A stretch of DNA of 64,000 nucleotides from Cellvibrio sp. UBA7661 (GTDB lineage: Bacteria; Pseudomonadota; Gammaproteobacteria; Pseudomonadales; Cellvibrionaceae), in contig DLHT01000003.1 of assembly GCA_002483365.1 (NCBI GenBank), positions 372,001 through 436,000 of the forward strand, given 5' to 3'. The translations under genes and the position numbers were made by a program. The notes beneath the pieces are model-generated. The model saw nothing but the letters and a program-made list of their open reading frames with translations. It was not told the origin of the DNA and did no database searches. Within the stretch, counting starts at the first letter, position 1, and every line of letters starts with the position of its first letter. Positions 26,269 through 36,000 of this stretch are shown one piece after another.

Positions 26269-26652
26269 TTAGCTTTCGATGCGGATGATGCGAAATAATG
26301 CCGTCCGACAAAATATTTTTATTTCTACAACATCACCCGGCATGCGGCCAATCAGTTGCCGGCCCAAGGGTGAAAAACAAGAAACAAAGCCTCTGTCGGG
26401 GTCACTGTCGCGTGGATTAGTGAGCACCAAGGTGATGATCTCTTTTTCCTGCACATCGAATAATGTCACTTTATTTCCAATAGTAATGCGACTCGTAGGC
26501 GTTCCTGTATATGAAGAGCTTTGTTCTAACGTAGTAAACAGTGTTGATAATTCAGCTGCATTCAAACTCATGCTCCAAGGCAGGTGCAAAAAGTGTTGAC
26601 GAGCACAATCGCCCAGTCGTTTTTTCAAACGATTGAAGTATTGGGGTGACAA
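26269..26652 (-). CDS. GreA/GreB C-terminal-domain protein (Rnk-like)
   Basis: About 127 aa. The last 80 residues (SRITIGNKVTLFDVQEKEIITLVLTNPRDSDPDRGFVSCFSPLGRQLIGRMPGDVVEI) match the C-terminal FKBP-like domain of GreA/GreB/Rnk, which docks on RNA polymerase. The long Gre coiled coil is absent; the N-terminus is only about 45 residues. A TTG start at 26652 is preferred because GGAG lies seven bases before it; ATG at 26571 is an alternative. Probably a regulator acting at the polymerase secondary channel. Confidence 0.7.
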   Translation of the reverse strand: MSPQYFNRLKKRLGDCARQHFLHLPWSMSLNAAELSTLFTTLEQSSSYTGTPTSRITIGNKVTLFDVQEKEIITLVLTNPRDSDPDRGFVSCFSPLGRQLIGRMPGDVVEIKIFCRTALFRIIRIES

Positions 26653-26962
26653 TTTATTTCTCCAGCACAATAAAATAACGGCTCAAAACAAAACTGTTTT
26701 AAGTGGATTTAATCAACCAGAAATAAAAACGAAAAAATAGCCGAGCGTATTTACCGCTCGATTAGAGGGGAAAGGCGAGAGAAACTCTTTTAAGGATAAA
26801 ACGCAGTAAGGAAAACATAATTGAATCAGCAAAAATTAATTCGACAACCCCAATCATAACCCCAATAAAATTTAAGTCAACCGCGTTTCCAGCCATTGCT
26901 TGATGACTGATAAAACATCAAATAATGTTCATTAAAGTAATGTCCAGGATTTATTTTTCAAA
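26653..26962. other. Intergenic region, about 310 bases, nothing recognised
   Basis: AT-rich, between the Gre-like gene and the RES toxin gene, both on the minus strand. No gene, RNA or strong hairpin is seen. Confidence 0.55.
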
Positions 26963-27634
26963 CTAAAAAATTGCTTCCACCGCCAAAACATGCGTTATTA
27001 AATTCCCATCCCAATAAAACTGGTAATGCCCCGCTTGAATCGCCGGTGGTGTTAACGCTTTTGGGCGCAAAGCCGCAATGCATTCACCACCGGCATGGCG
27101 AACTGATTGATACAAGATCCCCATTTCGTTTTGCGCTTTTAATTGTCGCCCTATGGCTTGGGCATAAATAAAACTATCGGGATTGTGCACCTGTGCATCT
27201 GCGCGAAGATCGACTAATTCTGTATGCACTTCGCAGGTATAACAGCGCAGGGTGAGCATTTGCGGGGGCTCATTGGTCGCTTGTAAAAAGCGCGCGCGGC
27301 TGAAGCGCGATTCCGCCAGCGCGGTTTCCAAATTTAAACCGGCGTAGTAAATGCCGAAGCGGCCATCGGTAAAACGGCTGGGAATTCCGGTGTGGGTGAA
27401 GGCCGCCATAATCGCGGTGGTGCCTGGGCCGGTCACCCGGTCTTCGGGGACGACCAAGCTAATGTTGCCCGCTTGATCTTGCAGGCGATCATTGGTCAGG
27501 CTTTCGAGTGCATAAGCCGCTTCAAGCTCGGTGGGATCGAGCAGGTTTTCAAACAGGGCGATGGGTGGGAAGTGGCTGGGGATCAGGCGATAGGTATTGC
27601 TGTGAACTTCCTTGTGGGTTGTCGATTTTGCCAT
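26963..27634 (-). CDS. RES-domain toxin (NAD+-degrading)
   Basis: 223 aa from ATG 27634, which overlaps the antitoxin stop (TGATG). The RES core is seen as YRLIP, GRFGIYYAGLNLETALAESRFSRARFL, then PDSFIYAQAIGRQLKAQNEMGILYQSVRHAGGECIAALRPKAL, with the invariant Arg, Tyr, Glu and Ser of the family. RES toxins act as NAD+ glycohydrolase or phosphorylase and stall growth by draining NAD+. The antitoxin precedes it in the same operon. Confidence 0.92.
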   Translation of the reverse strand: MAKSTTHKEVHSNTYRLIPSHFPPIALFENLLDPTELEAAYALESLTNDRLQDQAGNISLVVPEDRVTGPGTTAIMAAFTHTGIPSRFTDGRFGIYYAGLNLETALAESRFSRARFLQATNEPPQMLTLRCYTCEVHTELVDLRADAQVHNPDSFIYAQAIGRQLKAQNEMGILYQSVRHAGGECIAALRPKALTPPAIQAGHYQFYWDGNLITHVLAVEAIF

Positions 27635-28044
27635 CAAACATAAACCTCACCGCGCCAGCCATCCAAATAGCGGCGCACATCAACCAAATCCACCACACGG
27701 CCAGCCAGCATGCGCTCCAGTGCTGAGGCACCGCCGAAATCGCGGTTGGGTTTGCGCACCCAGTTTTTCCACTGTGCGGGGTCAGCAAAGAGTAGCTGTA
27801 CCGCCTTGTAGATACCGGCAAGATAAGACAGGCGTTCCAAGGTATCTTTGCCCAGCTTGATAGGCTCGCCCGTTGCCAGCTTTTGTCGCCAATTGTGCAG
27901 CGTCGTGCGGGTACCAAGCCCGGCGAGGGTGCAGCGTTGCTCGTCGGTGAGGCTCCATTCTTCGGCAATGCCAAAAAACAATTTCACGGCTACACGGCTC
28001 ATCTGTGCCTCATCTACCGCCGGTAGCGGTTGGGATTTGCTCAT
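27634..28044 (-). CDS. Xre/MbcA/ParS-type antitoxin
   Basis: 136 aa from ATG 28044, with AGGAG upstream at good spacing (the frame extends to 28107 but without support). The first half contains a Xre-like helix-turn-helix (LTDEQRCTLAGLGTRTTLHNWRQKLATGEP), and the C-terminal DUF2384 region reads YLAGIYKAVQLLFADPAQWKNWVRKPNRDFGGASALERMLAGRVVDLVDVRRYLDGWRG, which inhibits RES toxins. It is coupled to the toxin gene by TGATG overlap. Confidence 0.92.
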   Translation of the reverse strand: MSKSQPLPAVDEAQMSRVAVKLFFGIAEEWSLTDEQRCTLAGLGTRTTLHNWRQKLATGEPIKLGKDTLERLSYLAGIYKAVQLLFADPAQWKNWVRKPNRDFGGASALERMLAGRVVDLVDVRRYLDGWRGEVYV

Positions 28045-28085
28045 TGCTGTTAGCTCCTGATTTTCTACGGCCTCTTTCACTATAT

Positions 28086-28128
28086 GTTCAAAAGTGAACA
28101 ATATCAAACAATAGATTTCAAAATGAAC
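28086..28128. promoter_or_regulatory. Candidate operator pair of the Xre/RES operon
   Basis: GTTCAAAAGTGAAC (28086-28099) is an inverted repeat, and a close variant TTTCAAAATGAAC lies at 28116-28128, three helical turns away, just upstream of the antitoxin start. Consistent with autorepression by the Xre-type antitoxin. Confidence 0.55.
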
Positions 28129-28266
28129 AATTTAAAATCTTCTTGTTGTCTACATCCGGGAACGTCATACACAACAATAACCACCCCAGCGACACATGTA
28201 TCGCTGGGGATTTATCGCTGGGAAGGTTAGAAAGGCTTGCAGGAAGAAGCGAAAAGCAGCGAGCGA

Positions 28267-29781
28267 TTAACTCGCCACTTTGAAGAAAGACATTAATTGT
28301 TGCAGGTGTTGCGATTGGTCATTGGTCTGTTCGGCAGTAGCCGCAAGTTCTTCAGCGGCGGCGGCGTTTTGTTGGGTGGCGGCATTGATTTGGCTCATGG
28401 CCACATTTACCTCCGATAAACCGCTGGACTGTTCGGTTGAGCTGGCGGAAATTTCCTGTACCAAATCCGAGGTCTTGGTAATTGCCGGAACCATATCGCC
28501 CAAGAGTTGGCCTGCGTGTTCTACCAGCTCCACATTACTGTTGGTCAGTGCGTCAATTTCCTGCGCTGCTACGCGACTGCGTTCGGCCAGCTTGCGCACT
28601 TCGCTCGCCACTACGGCAAAACCACGCCCATGTTCACCCGCACGCCCTGCTTCAATAGCCGCGTTCAACGCGAGCAAATTGGTCTGGTAGGCAATGTCAT
28701 CAATGATCGCTACTTTTTCAGCGACCAGGCGCATAGCCTCGACGGTTTGGGTCACTATGGTGCCGCCTTCTTTTGCTTGTAGTGCGGCTTTGGATGCTAT
28801 GCCATTGGTTACTTTTGAATTGTCGGAATTTTGCGCCACTGAACTGGAAATTTGCTCAAGCGTGGCAGAAATTTGCTCCACGCTGCTGGCTTGTTCCGTC
28901 GTAGACTGGCTCAAGCTTTGGGTGGTTGCCGATACTTGCGCTGAAGCGCTGGAGAGTGCATCCGAGGTGTTGAGAATATCGGTCACGGTTTGCGACAAAC
29001 GCTCCATGGAGTCATTCATAGCCGTCAGTAGCTGGCCAAATTCATCGCGGCGCTGATCCTGGTTGCGGAAGCTGAGATCGCCCTCCGCCAGTTGGCGCAC
29101 CGCAGCAGCGACAGTTTGTAATGGTGTAGTGATACTGCGGAACAAGACAACCGAGAGCACTATGGCCAGGAGAATGCCTATGGCACCGGTAATAATCATC
29201 GCGATTGAAGTACTACGGAAATTGGCGACTGCGGATTCGTGTTTCTCGGTAAGGATTTGCTCCAGACGCTCTTGCATTAAATCCAATTGGTTACGCATGG
29301 CTTCAAAATCTTCAGCGGCTTTACCCGTGCTCAACTGCAAGGCCGCCGCACGCGATGCCTGGTCGCCCTGTTTTACCAGCGCAATCACTTCATCGGTAGA
29401 TGTCTCCCATATATCGCGAAGGCTGGCATAGAGTTTCATTTGCTCGCGTAATTTGTCGTCATCCATCAGGCTGAAAAACTGATCGACACGGTCGCGCGCC
29501 TGCTGTTTATTTTCCGCGTGTTCTTCCAGCAAGGTTTTGATTTTGTCACTTGCCGGGTCTGTCGCGATAAGGGTGCGCTCAGCCACCAAGGCTTGCTGGA
29601 GATCCCGATCCGATGAGTAAAGGGTGCTGGTACCCGGCACGAAATTACTGAGGATGAGCTTGGTAGTGCTATGTTCCTGATGGAAGGCATAGGCGACAAA
29701 AACCAGCAGTGCCACAAAGGTGAGTGTCACCAAGGCAAAACCGCCACCTAAACGTTTGGACACTGAAATATTTACTAGCAT
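28267..29781 (-). CDS. Methyl-accepting chemotaxis protein
   Basis: 504 aa. TM1 near 11-30, a four-helix-bundle periplasmic sensor (about 35-190), TM2 near 192-212, then HAMP (TTPLQTVAAAVRQLAEGDLSFRNQDQRRDEFGQL) and a long coiled-coil signalling domain. The hairpin tip reads IDDIAYQTNLLALNAAIEAGRAGEHGRGFAVVA, the universal CheA/CheW contact. No C-terminal CheR-binding pentapeptide is present. The ligand is unknown. The gene stands alone. Confidence 0.93.
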   Translation of the reverse strand: MLVNISVSKRLGGGFALVTLTFVALLVFVAYAFHQEHSTTKLILSNFVPGTSTLYSSDRDLQQALVAERTLIATDPASDKIKTLLEEHAENKQQARDRVDQFFSLMDDDKLREQMKLYASLRDIWETSTDEVIALVKQGDQASRAAALQLSTGKAAEDFEAMRNQLDLMQERLEQILTEKHESAVANFRSTSIAMIITGAIGILLAIVLSVVLFRSITTPLQTVAAAVRQLAEGDLSFRNQDQRRDEFGQLLTAMNDSMERLSQTVTDILNTSDALSSASAQVSATTQSLSQSTTEQASSVEQISATLEQISSSVAQNSDNSKVTNGIASKAALQAKEGGTIVTQTVEAMRLVAEKVAIIDDIAYQTNLLALNAAIEAGRAGEHGRGFAVVASEVRKLAERSRVAAQEIDALTNSNVELVEHAGQLLGDMVPAITKTSDLVQEISASSTEQSSGLSEVNVAMSQINAATQQNAAAAEELAATAEQTNDQSQHLQQLMSFFKVAS

Positions 29782-29961
29782 AGATTGCCTCCATTCTTGC
29801 GATCGGCTAATAGCAGGTCGATTGTTATCATGGTAGATAGACTTTTACCCTAGCTCCAAAACAGTGCTTCTTCCAGTTTAGGGTTCATCCAGCCTAGTCA
29901 GGGCTGGCCGCCTTGGCTATGCTTGCGCATCTGTTCAGCAGCCCGATAGCGCCTGTAACCT

Positions 29962-30333
29962 ATGCCCAAACGCTCCTATCATCTTGCCTTTTTGGCCTTT
30001 ACTTTCTGGCTGCTTAGCAGCTGGGCGGGGGCGCATGGGCATTTTTGTTTTGATGGGCAGGAGCCACCGATTTCGGTGCATATGCATTTGGATGGCCATG
30101 AGGCGCACGATCATCATCCGGATGAAGTCCATCAGGATGCCGATATAGAACTGGGTACGTCGGTGTTGGCCAAGCTGGGCAAGATCGATTTAGGCTTGAT
30201 TCTGCTCGCGGCGGTGGCACTGGGCTTGCTGGTGTTGCCCGCACGTTTTGGGATAGGTTTCTATCAACCATTCCATTTTTCCTTCCCGCTCTACACACGG
30301 CCGCCGCTGCGCGCGCCACCTTTCGCTGCCTGA
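29962..30333 (+). CDS. His-rich small membrane protein ahead of czcCBA
   Basis: 123 aa. Signal-like hydrophobic start (AFLAFTFWLLSSWAGAHGHF), then a His/Asp-rich stretch (VHMHLDGHEAHDHHPDEVHQDAD, about residues 39-61) and one membrane helix near 78-98. It lies directly upstream of the heavy-metal RND operon on the same strand. A periplasmic metal-binding or sensing role, similar in position to CzcI, is an inference from composition and place; no ribosome site is strong. Confidence 0.6.
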   Translation: MPKRSYHLAFLAFTFWLLSSWAGAHGHFCFDGQEPPISVHMHLDGHEAHDHHPDEVHQDADIELGTSVLAKLGKIDLGLILLAAVALGLLVLPARFGIGFYQPFHFSFPLYTRPPLRAPPFAA

Positions 30334-30358
30334 GTTTTAACCTGAAATTCATCCGTCG

Positions 30359-30385
30359 CTCCCGTTTGCGGGAGTCCAGTTTTTC
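30359..30385 (+). terminator. Hairpin with T-run after the His-rich gene
   Basis: CTCCCG-TTTG-CGGGAG followed after four bases by TTTTT. Could terminate or attenuate before czcC. Confidence 0.5.
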
Positions 30386-30400
30386 GATGTTTCGTTAAAC

Positions 30401-30437
30401 CTATGGATCCCCGCTTCGCGAGGATGACGACTCCCGG
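30401..30437. repeat. Dispersed GATCCCCGCTTCGCGAGGATGACG-type repeat
   Basis: The GATCCCCGC...GCGAGGATGACG core is a common short intergenic palindrome in gammaproteobacteria. The czcC frame is open through it, but the real start lies downstream. Confidence 0.4.
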
Positions 30438-30474
30438 TTTGGTTTTGCGTGATCGACTCACGGCAGGAAATGTA

Positions 30475-31794
30475 ATGAAAATCCGTTTATCTGCACTGGC
30501 ATTTGTCGCCAGTGCTGTCTGTGCACCTGTGCAGGCTCAAGACCCTATTAGTTTTCAGGACACTATTAACGCTCAGAACACTATTAGCTCTCAGGACACG
30601 CTCAGCCTGCAGCAAGCACTGAGCGCGAGCTTGCAGCACAACCCGCACTTGGCGGGCTATCAATTTCGCCGCGCGGCTCTGGCCGGCGAGCACACCACTG
30701 CGGCCTTGCGACCAGAGCTGCGCCTGCAGGGCGAGCTGGAGAACGTCGCGGGTTCGGGTGAGTTATCGGGTATGGATGGCGCTGAATTTACGCTGTCGTT
30801 CACCTCCATCATTGAACTGGGCAAGCAGCGCGATGCGCGCCTTGGCGTGGTAACTGCGCGCCAGCAACAGCTGGCAACACAACAGCGCGTGGCGGTGCTG
30901 GATCTGGTCGCAGCAGTGAATTACCGCTTTATCGCCCTGCTCGCCGCGCAGGAACAGGTGCGTTTGGAGGAAGAGGCGCAGCGGCTGGCGGAGCAGTTAG
31001 TCGATAGCCTGACCAAGCGCGTCAAGGCAGGCAGTACGCCCCAGGCCAAGTTAATGCGCGCCCGCGCGGCACTGGCACGCACCAGGATCGCGCTGGAAAA
31101 ATCCCGCCAGCAAGCCCGGCAGGAAGCTCTGCAATTAAGTGCTTACTGGGCTGACCCCACGCCGGACTTCACCCGCGCCAGCGGCGATTTGTTTGCACTA
31201 ACTAACCCGCAAACCCTTGCCGAATGGCAAACACGCCTTGCACAGAACCCAGACGTGGCACTTTTGGGTGATGAAACCCGCCTGCGCGCGGCTGAACTGC
31301 GCAAAGCAGAAGCAGAGGGCAAGCTGGCCTTGGGCTGGAATGCCGGAGTGCGTCAGTTGCAGGCATCAAATGACACAGCGTTAGTGCTCGGCCTCAGTGT
31401 TCCATTGGCAAGCGGTAAACGCGCCAGCGGGTCGATCCAGGCCGCCCGTGCCGAACAAGATGCTGCACAATTTGCCGAAGATAGCATCAGATCGCAGCTT
31501 GAAACTCGCTTGAACCAAACCTTTGCTGCCCATCAACAAGCCTGGAGCGAGGCGCAGAGCCTGCGCGACCAGATTTTGCCGCTCATGCAAGAGGCCAGCC
31601 GCGCGACCGCCAACGCCTTTGAACAGGGGCGCTATAGCTCGCTGGAGCTGGCCATGGCACAGCGCGAACTGCTCGATGCTCGCGCCGAACTCATCAGCGC
31701 CGCCCTGCGCGCCCACCAAACCCGCATTGAACTGGAGCGCCTGACCGCGTCCGCGCCCGTTCCCTCAACCCAATCAGGGGAAACAGCCCAATGA
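30475..31794 (+). CDS. czcC: CzcC-type outer membrane channel protein (TolC/OMF family)
   Basis: 439 aa from ATG 30475, behind AGGAA; an in-frame ATG at 30403 lies in a dispersed repeat. A signal peptide ends near VQAQD. Two outer-membrane efflux repeats follow (LQHNPHLAGYQFRRAALAGEHTTAALRPELRLQGELENV ... LGLSVPLASGKRASGSIQAARAEQ). The mature N-terminus has four 6-residue repeats (DPISFQ, DTINAQ, NTISSQ, DTLSLQ) coded by 18-base units. It forms the exit duct of the CzcCBA pump. Overlaps czcB by four bases. Confidence 0.9.
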   Translation: MKIRLSALAFVASAVCAPVQAQDPISFQDTINAQNTISSQDTLSLQQALSASLQHNPHLAGYQFRRAALAGEHTTAALRPELRLQGELENVAGSGELSGMDGAEFTLSFTSIIELGKQRDARLGVVTARQQQLATQQRVAVLDLVAAVNYRFIALLAAQEQVRLEEEAQRLAEQLVDSLTKRVKAGSTPQAKLMRARAALARTRIALEKSRQQARQEALQLSAYWADPTPDFTRASGDLFALTNPQTLAEWQTRLAQNPDVALLGDETRLRAAELRKAEAEGKLALGWNAGVRQLQASNDTALVLGLSVPLASGKRASGSIQAARAEQDAAQFAEDSIRSQLETRLNQTFAAHQQAWSEAQSLRDQILPLMQEASRATANAFEQGRYSSLELAMAQRELLDARAELISAALRAHQTRIELERLTASAPVPSTQSGETAQ

Positions 31795-33023
31795 ACAGTC
31801 TTATCAGCACCCTTTTGTTAATTGCGAGCCTCGGCCTCTCGGCCCCACTGTTCGCCTCTGGCGATCACGGCCACGATGAACACGACGAACACCACCCCGA
31901 AGAACCCGCAAAGGGCAGCCACAATGGCCGTCTGTTGGAAGACGGCGAATTTGTGGTCGAGTTGGCGATTGTTGAGCAGGGCATACCACCCGAATACCGC
32001 GCCTGGGCAAGTGTTGATGGCAAACCGCTCAAACCGGATGACTGGCAATTGGAAGTGGAACTCACCCGTTTGGGTGGCGAGGTCAATCGCTTTGCGTTCA
32101 AACCCGAACAGGATTTCCTGCGCGGGCAGGGCGTAGTGGAAGAGCCGCATTCGTTCGATATCAAAGTCACTGCGCGTTATCAAAACCAACGCCATGAATG
32201 GACTTATCCCTCCTATGAAGGGCGCATCGCTATGGCCGCCGACATTGCTGCAGCGTCCACTATCACCACCGCCATCGCGGCTGAAGGCGCACTGCAAGAG
32301 CGCATCAAGCTCTACGGCAATATCGTGGCCGACCCCTTGCGGCTGAGCCATATTCAAGCGCGTTATCCCGGCCTGATCCGCAGCGTCAAACCCAGCATCG
32401 GCATGCGCGTAAAAGCGGGCGAGGTGATTGCTACGGTGGAGTCCAACGAAAGCCTGCGCGAATATCCGCTGCTGTCGCCCATCGATGGCACAGTAGTCGA
32501 GCGCCACGCCAATGCCGGTGAATTTACGGCCGACCGCGTGCTGTTCAGCATCCTCGATGAGCGCGTGCTCGAACTGCATCTGCAAGCCTTTCCCACCGAT
32601 GCCGCCAAGGTCAAAAACGGCCAGGCGATTGTGATCAACGCCAATGGGCAGCAGGCACAGACCAACATTGAATACATCACCCCGCGCCACGGCGATACCC
32701 CTACGCTCGAAGTCCATGCGCCGGTGGATAACAGCGGCGGCCAGTGGGTGCCCAACCAAGCGGTTGAGGGTTGGGTAAGTGTGGCCGATACGCCCGTTGC
32801 CTTGCGCGTGGAAAACCGCGCGCTGCAAAGTTTCCGCGATTGGCAGGTGGTGTTTATTAAAGTTGGTGACACCTATGAGATTCGCCCGCTGGAGCTTGGC
32901 CGCAGCGATGGCATTTACACCGAAGTGCTCGCTGGCTTGAACGCGGGCGATGAATATGTGGTGGAAAACGCTTACATCCTCAAAGCCGACCTGGAGAAAT
33001 CCGGGGCGAGCCACGACCACTAA
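31791..33023 (+). CDS. czcB: CzcB-type periplasmic adaptor of heavy-metal RND efflux
   Basis: 410 aa. Signal peptide, then a His/Asp/Glu-rich metal-binding lead (SGDHGHDEHDEHHPEEP), an inserted N-terminal domain, and the barrel-sandwich/hairpin core of membrane-fusion proteins (RYPGLIRSVKPSIGMRVKAGEVIATVESNESL ... YPLLSPIDGTVVERHANAGEF). Ends KSGASHDH. ATGA overlap with czcC. It links the inner-membrane pump to the outer-membrane channel and passes metal to it. Confidence 0.92.
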   Translation: MNSLISTLLLIASLGLSAPLFASGDHGHDEHDEHHPEEPAKGSHNGRLLEDGEFVVELAIVEQGIPPEYRAWASVDGKPLKPDDWQLEVELTRLGGEVNRFAFKPEQDFLRGQGVVEEPHSFDIKVTARYQNQRHEWTYPSYEGRIAMAADIAAASTITTAIAAEGALQERIKLYGNIVADPLRLSHIQARYPGLIRSVKPSIGMRVKAGEVIATVESNESLREYPLLSPIDGTVVERHANAGEFTADRVLFSILDERVLELHLQAFPTDAAKVKNGQAIVINANGQQAQTNIEYITPRHGDTPTLEVHAPVDNSGGQWVPNQAVEGWVSVADTPVALRVENRALQSFRDWQVVFIKVGDTYEIRPLELGRSDGIYTEVLAGLNAGDEYVVENAYILKADLEKSGASHDH

Positions 33024-33062
33024 GCGCAGGAGCTATCAATATGATTCAGGAGAATTGTCACC

Positions 33063-36000
33063 ATGATTGATGCAATCCTGCGCACCGCCATCGCGCGGCG
33101 CTGGTTAGTGCTGGCCGCTGTGGGTTTTCTCATCGGCTTGGGCATGTGGAATTACCAGCGCCTGCCAATTGATGCAGTGCCCGACATCACCAACGTGCAA
33201 GTGCAAATCAATACCGAAGCACCCGGTTATTCGCCACTGGAAACTGAACAGCGCATCACTTATCCAGTAGAAACGGCGCTTGCCGGTTTGCCCAAACTCG
33301 CCTACACCCGTTCGATTTCGCGTTACGGTTTATCGCAAGTTACGGTGGTATTTGAAGAGGGAACGGATATTTATTTTGCGCGCAATTTAATTAGCGAGCG
33401 CATCGCGCAAATCAAATCCGCACTGCCGGAAAATATTTCGCCGGTCATGGGGCCCATCGCCACCGGCCTCGGTGAAATTTTTATGTACACGCTCAAAGCA
33501 ACCTCTTCATCAAAAGAAGGTCCTGAAACCTTCAACGCAATGCAATTGCGCGAATTGCAGGATTGGGTAATCCGCCCGCAATTAATGCAAGTCAAAGGTG
33601 TGGTGGAAATTAACGCGATTGGCGGTTACACGCGGCAGTATCACATTGCGCCCGATCCGGTGAAATTATTGCAATGGCAATTGGGTTTTGATGATCTGAT
33701 TAATGCACTCAATGCCAACAACAATAATCGCGGTGCCGGTTATATCGAACGCAATGGCGAACAATTATTGGTGCGCACCCAAGGCCAACTTGAAAGCATT
33801 GCGGATATTGAAAACGTCATTGTCAGCAACCGCACCGGCGTAAAAGTGCGCATCCGCGATCTGGCGCAGGTTGCAATTGGCAAAGAATTGCGCACCGGCG
33901 CGGCCACGCAAAACGGGCGTGAAATTGTGCTGGGCACCGCGATGATGTTGATGGGCGAAAACTCGCGCACCGTTGCGCGCGCACTCGCGGCCAAACTGGA
34001 AGACATTAATCGCTCACTGCCCGAAGGCGTTACCGCAACGGCGGTTTACGACCGCACCACACTGGTCGATAAAACCATCGCTACCGTGCAAAAAAATTTG
34101 CTCGAAGGCGCGCTGCTGGTGATTGCGGTTTTATTTTTATTGCTCGGTAATTTACGCGCGGCGCTGATCACTGCCGCCGTGATTCCCATCACCATGTTGA
34201 TGACCATTACCGGCATGGTGGAAGCGGGTGTGTCGGCCAACCTGATGAGTTTGGGGGCGCTGGATTTTGGTCTGATTGTGGATGGTGCAGTCATTATTGT
34301 AGAGAACTGCATCCGCCGCTTAGGCGAAGCACAGCGCAGCAGTTCACTCTCGCTTAAAGAGCGATTACAACTCGCCTATGAAGCCACCAATGAAGTCATC
34401 CGCCCGAGTTTATTCGGTGTAGGCATTATTACGCTGGTGTACTTGCCGATTTTTACGCTCACCGGTGTGGAAGGAAAAATGTTTCACCCCATGGCAATCA
34501 CTGTTGTCATCGCATTAACAGCAGCATTGATCTTGTCGATCACCTTTGTACCTGCCGCTATCGCACTGTTGATGAACGGAAAAATTGCCGACCATGAAAG
34601 CCGTGCAATGCATTGGTTAAAACGTCGCTATCAACCACTGTTGGTCGCAGCATTGGATTTTAAAGCGATTATTCTTGGCAGTGCGATGGTATTGGTGATC
34701 GGTTGTGTGTGGCTCGCCACACGTTTGGGTTCGGAATTTATCCCGCAATTGGACGAAGGCGATATTGCGCTGCACGCGCTGCGTATTCCCGGTACCGGTT
34801 TGGAGCAAGCGGTGGCGATGCAAAGTGTGCTTGAAGCGCGCATCAAACAATTTCCGGAAGTGGATAATGTGTTTGCCAAAATCGGCACTGCCGATGTCGC
34901 AACCGACCCTATGCCGCCATCAGTTGCCGATAATTATGTGATCCTCAAACCGCGCGACCAATGGCCAAATCCCAAACGCAGTAAACAGGATTTGGTCGAT
35001 GCAATTGAGAAATCAGTGCGCGAGTTGCCCGGCAACAATTACGAATTCACTCAGCCGATTCAAATGCGTTTTAACGAATTGATTTCCGGTGTGCGTTCAG
35101 ATTTAGGGATTAAAGTGATCGGCGATGACCTCAATCAATTGCAAATATCGGCCGCTGAAATTTTGGAAGTTGTAGAAAAAATTCCCGGCGCTGCCGATGC
35201 GCGCATGGAACAAGTCACAGGTTTGCCGGTGCTCACCATCACACCCAAACGCCAACAATTGGCAGCTTATGGTTTGACGGTGAATGAAGTGCAGGATTTT
35301 GTCGCCACCGCAGTTGCCGGTACAAGCGCAGGATTAATGTATGAAGGCGACCGTCGTTTTGAAATTATTCTGCGCCTGCCCGAACATTTGCGCACTGATG
35401 TGCTCGCATTGGAACGCTTGCCGGTTCCCATTAGTGGTGAACCGTATTTTGTTCCGCTCAATGAAATTGCGCGCATTGAACTCACACCCGCACCCAACCA
35501 AATCAGTCGCGAAAATGGCAAACGCCAGATCATCGTCACTGCCAATGTGCGCGGCCGCGATTTGGGATCATTTGTGCGCGAGGTGCAAACGCAAATTAAC
35601 GCGCAAGTGAAATTGCCGAGCGGTTATTGGCTGGATTATGGCGGCACCTTTGAGCAGCTCGAATCCGCGAGCAAACGTTTGGCAATTGTTGTTCCATTAA
35701 CACTGTTAATGGTCATCACACTATTGGTAATGGCTTTCGGTTCACTAAAAGATGCGCTGATTATTTTCACCGGCGTACCTCTCGCACTCACCGGCGGCGT
35801 ACTCGCACTCTGGCTGCGCGATATGCCGTTATCGATGAGTGCAGGCGTGGGTTTTATTGCACTCTCCGGTATTGCCGTCTTGAATGGTTTGGTCATGCTC
35901 GCGTTTATCCGCCAGCTCTACCACGAGTCTGGCGATTTAATTCACGCGATTATCGAAGGTGCTTTAACGCGCTTACGTCCGGTGTTAATGACCGCACTCG

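Noticed and set aside
31818..33020. 400-codon open frame on the minus strand opposite czcB
   Set aside because: It is the antisense shadow of a well-supported gene; the predicted protein shows no domain.
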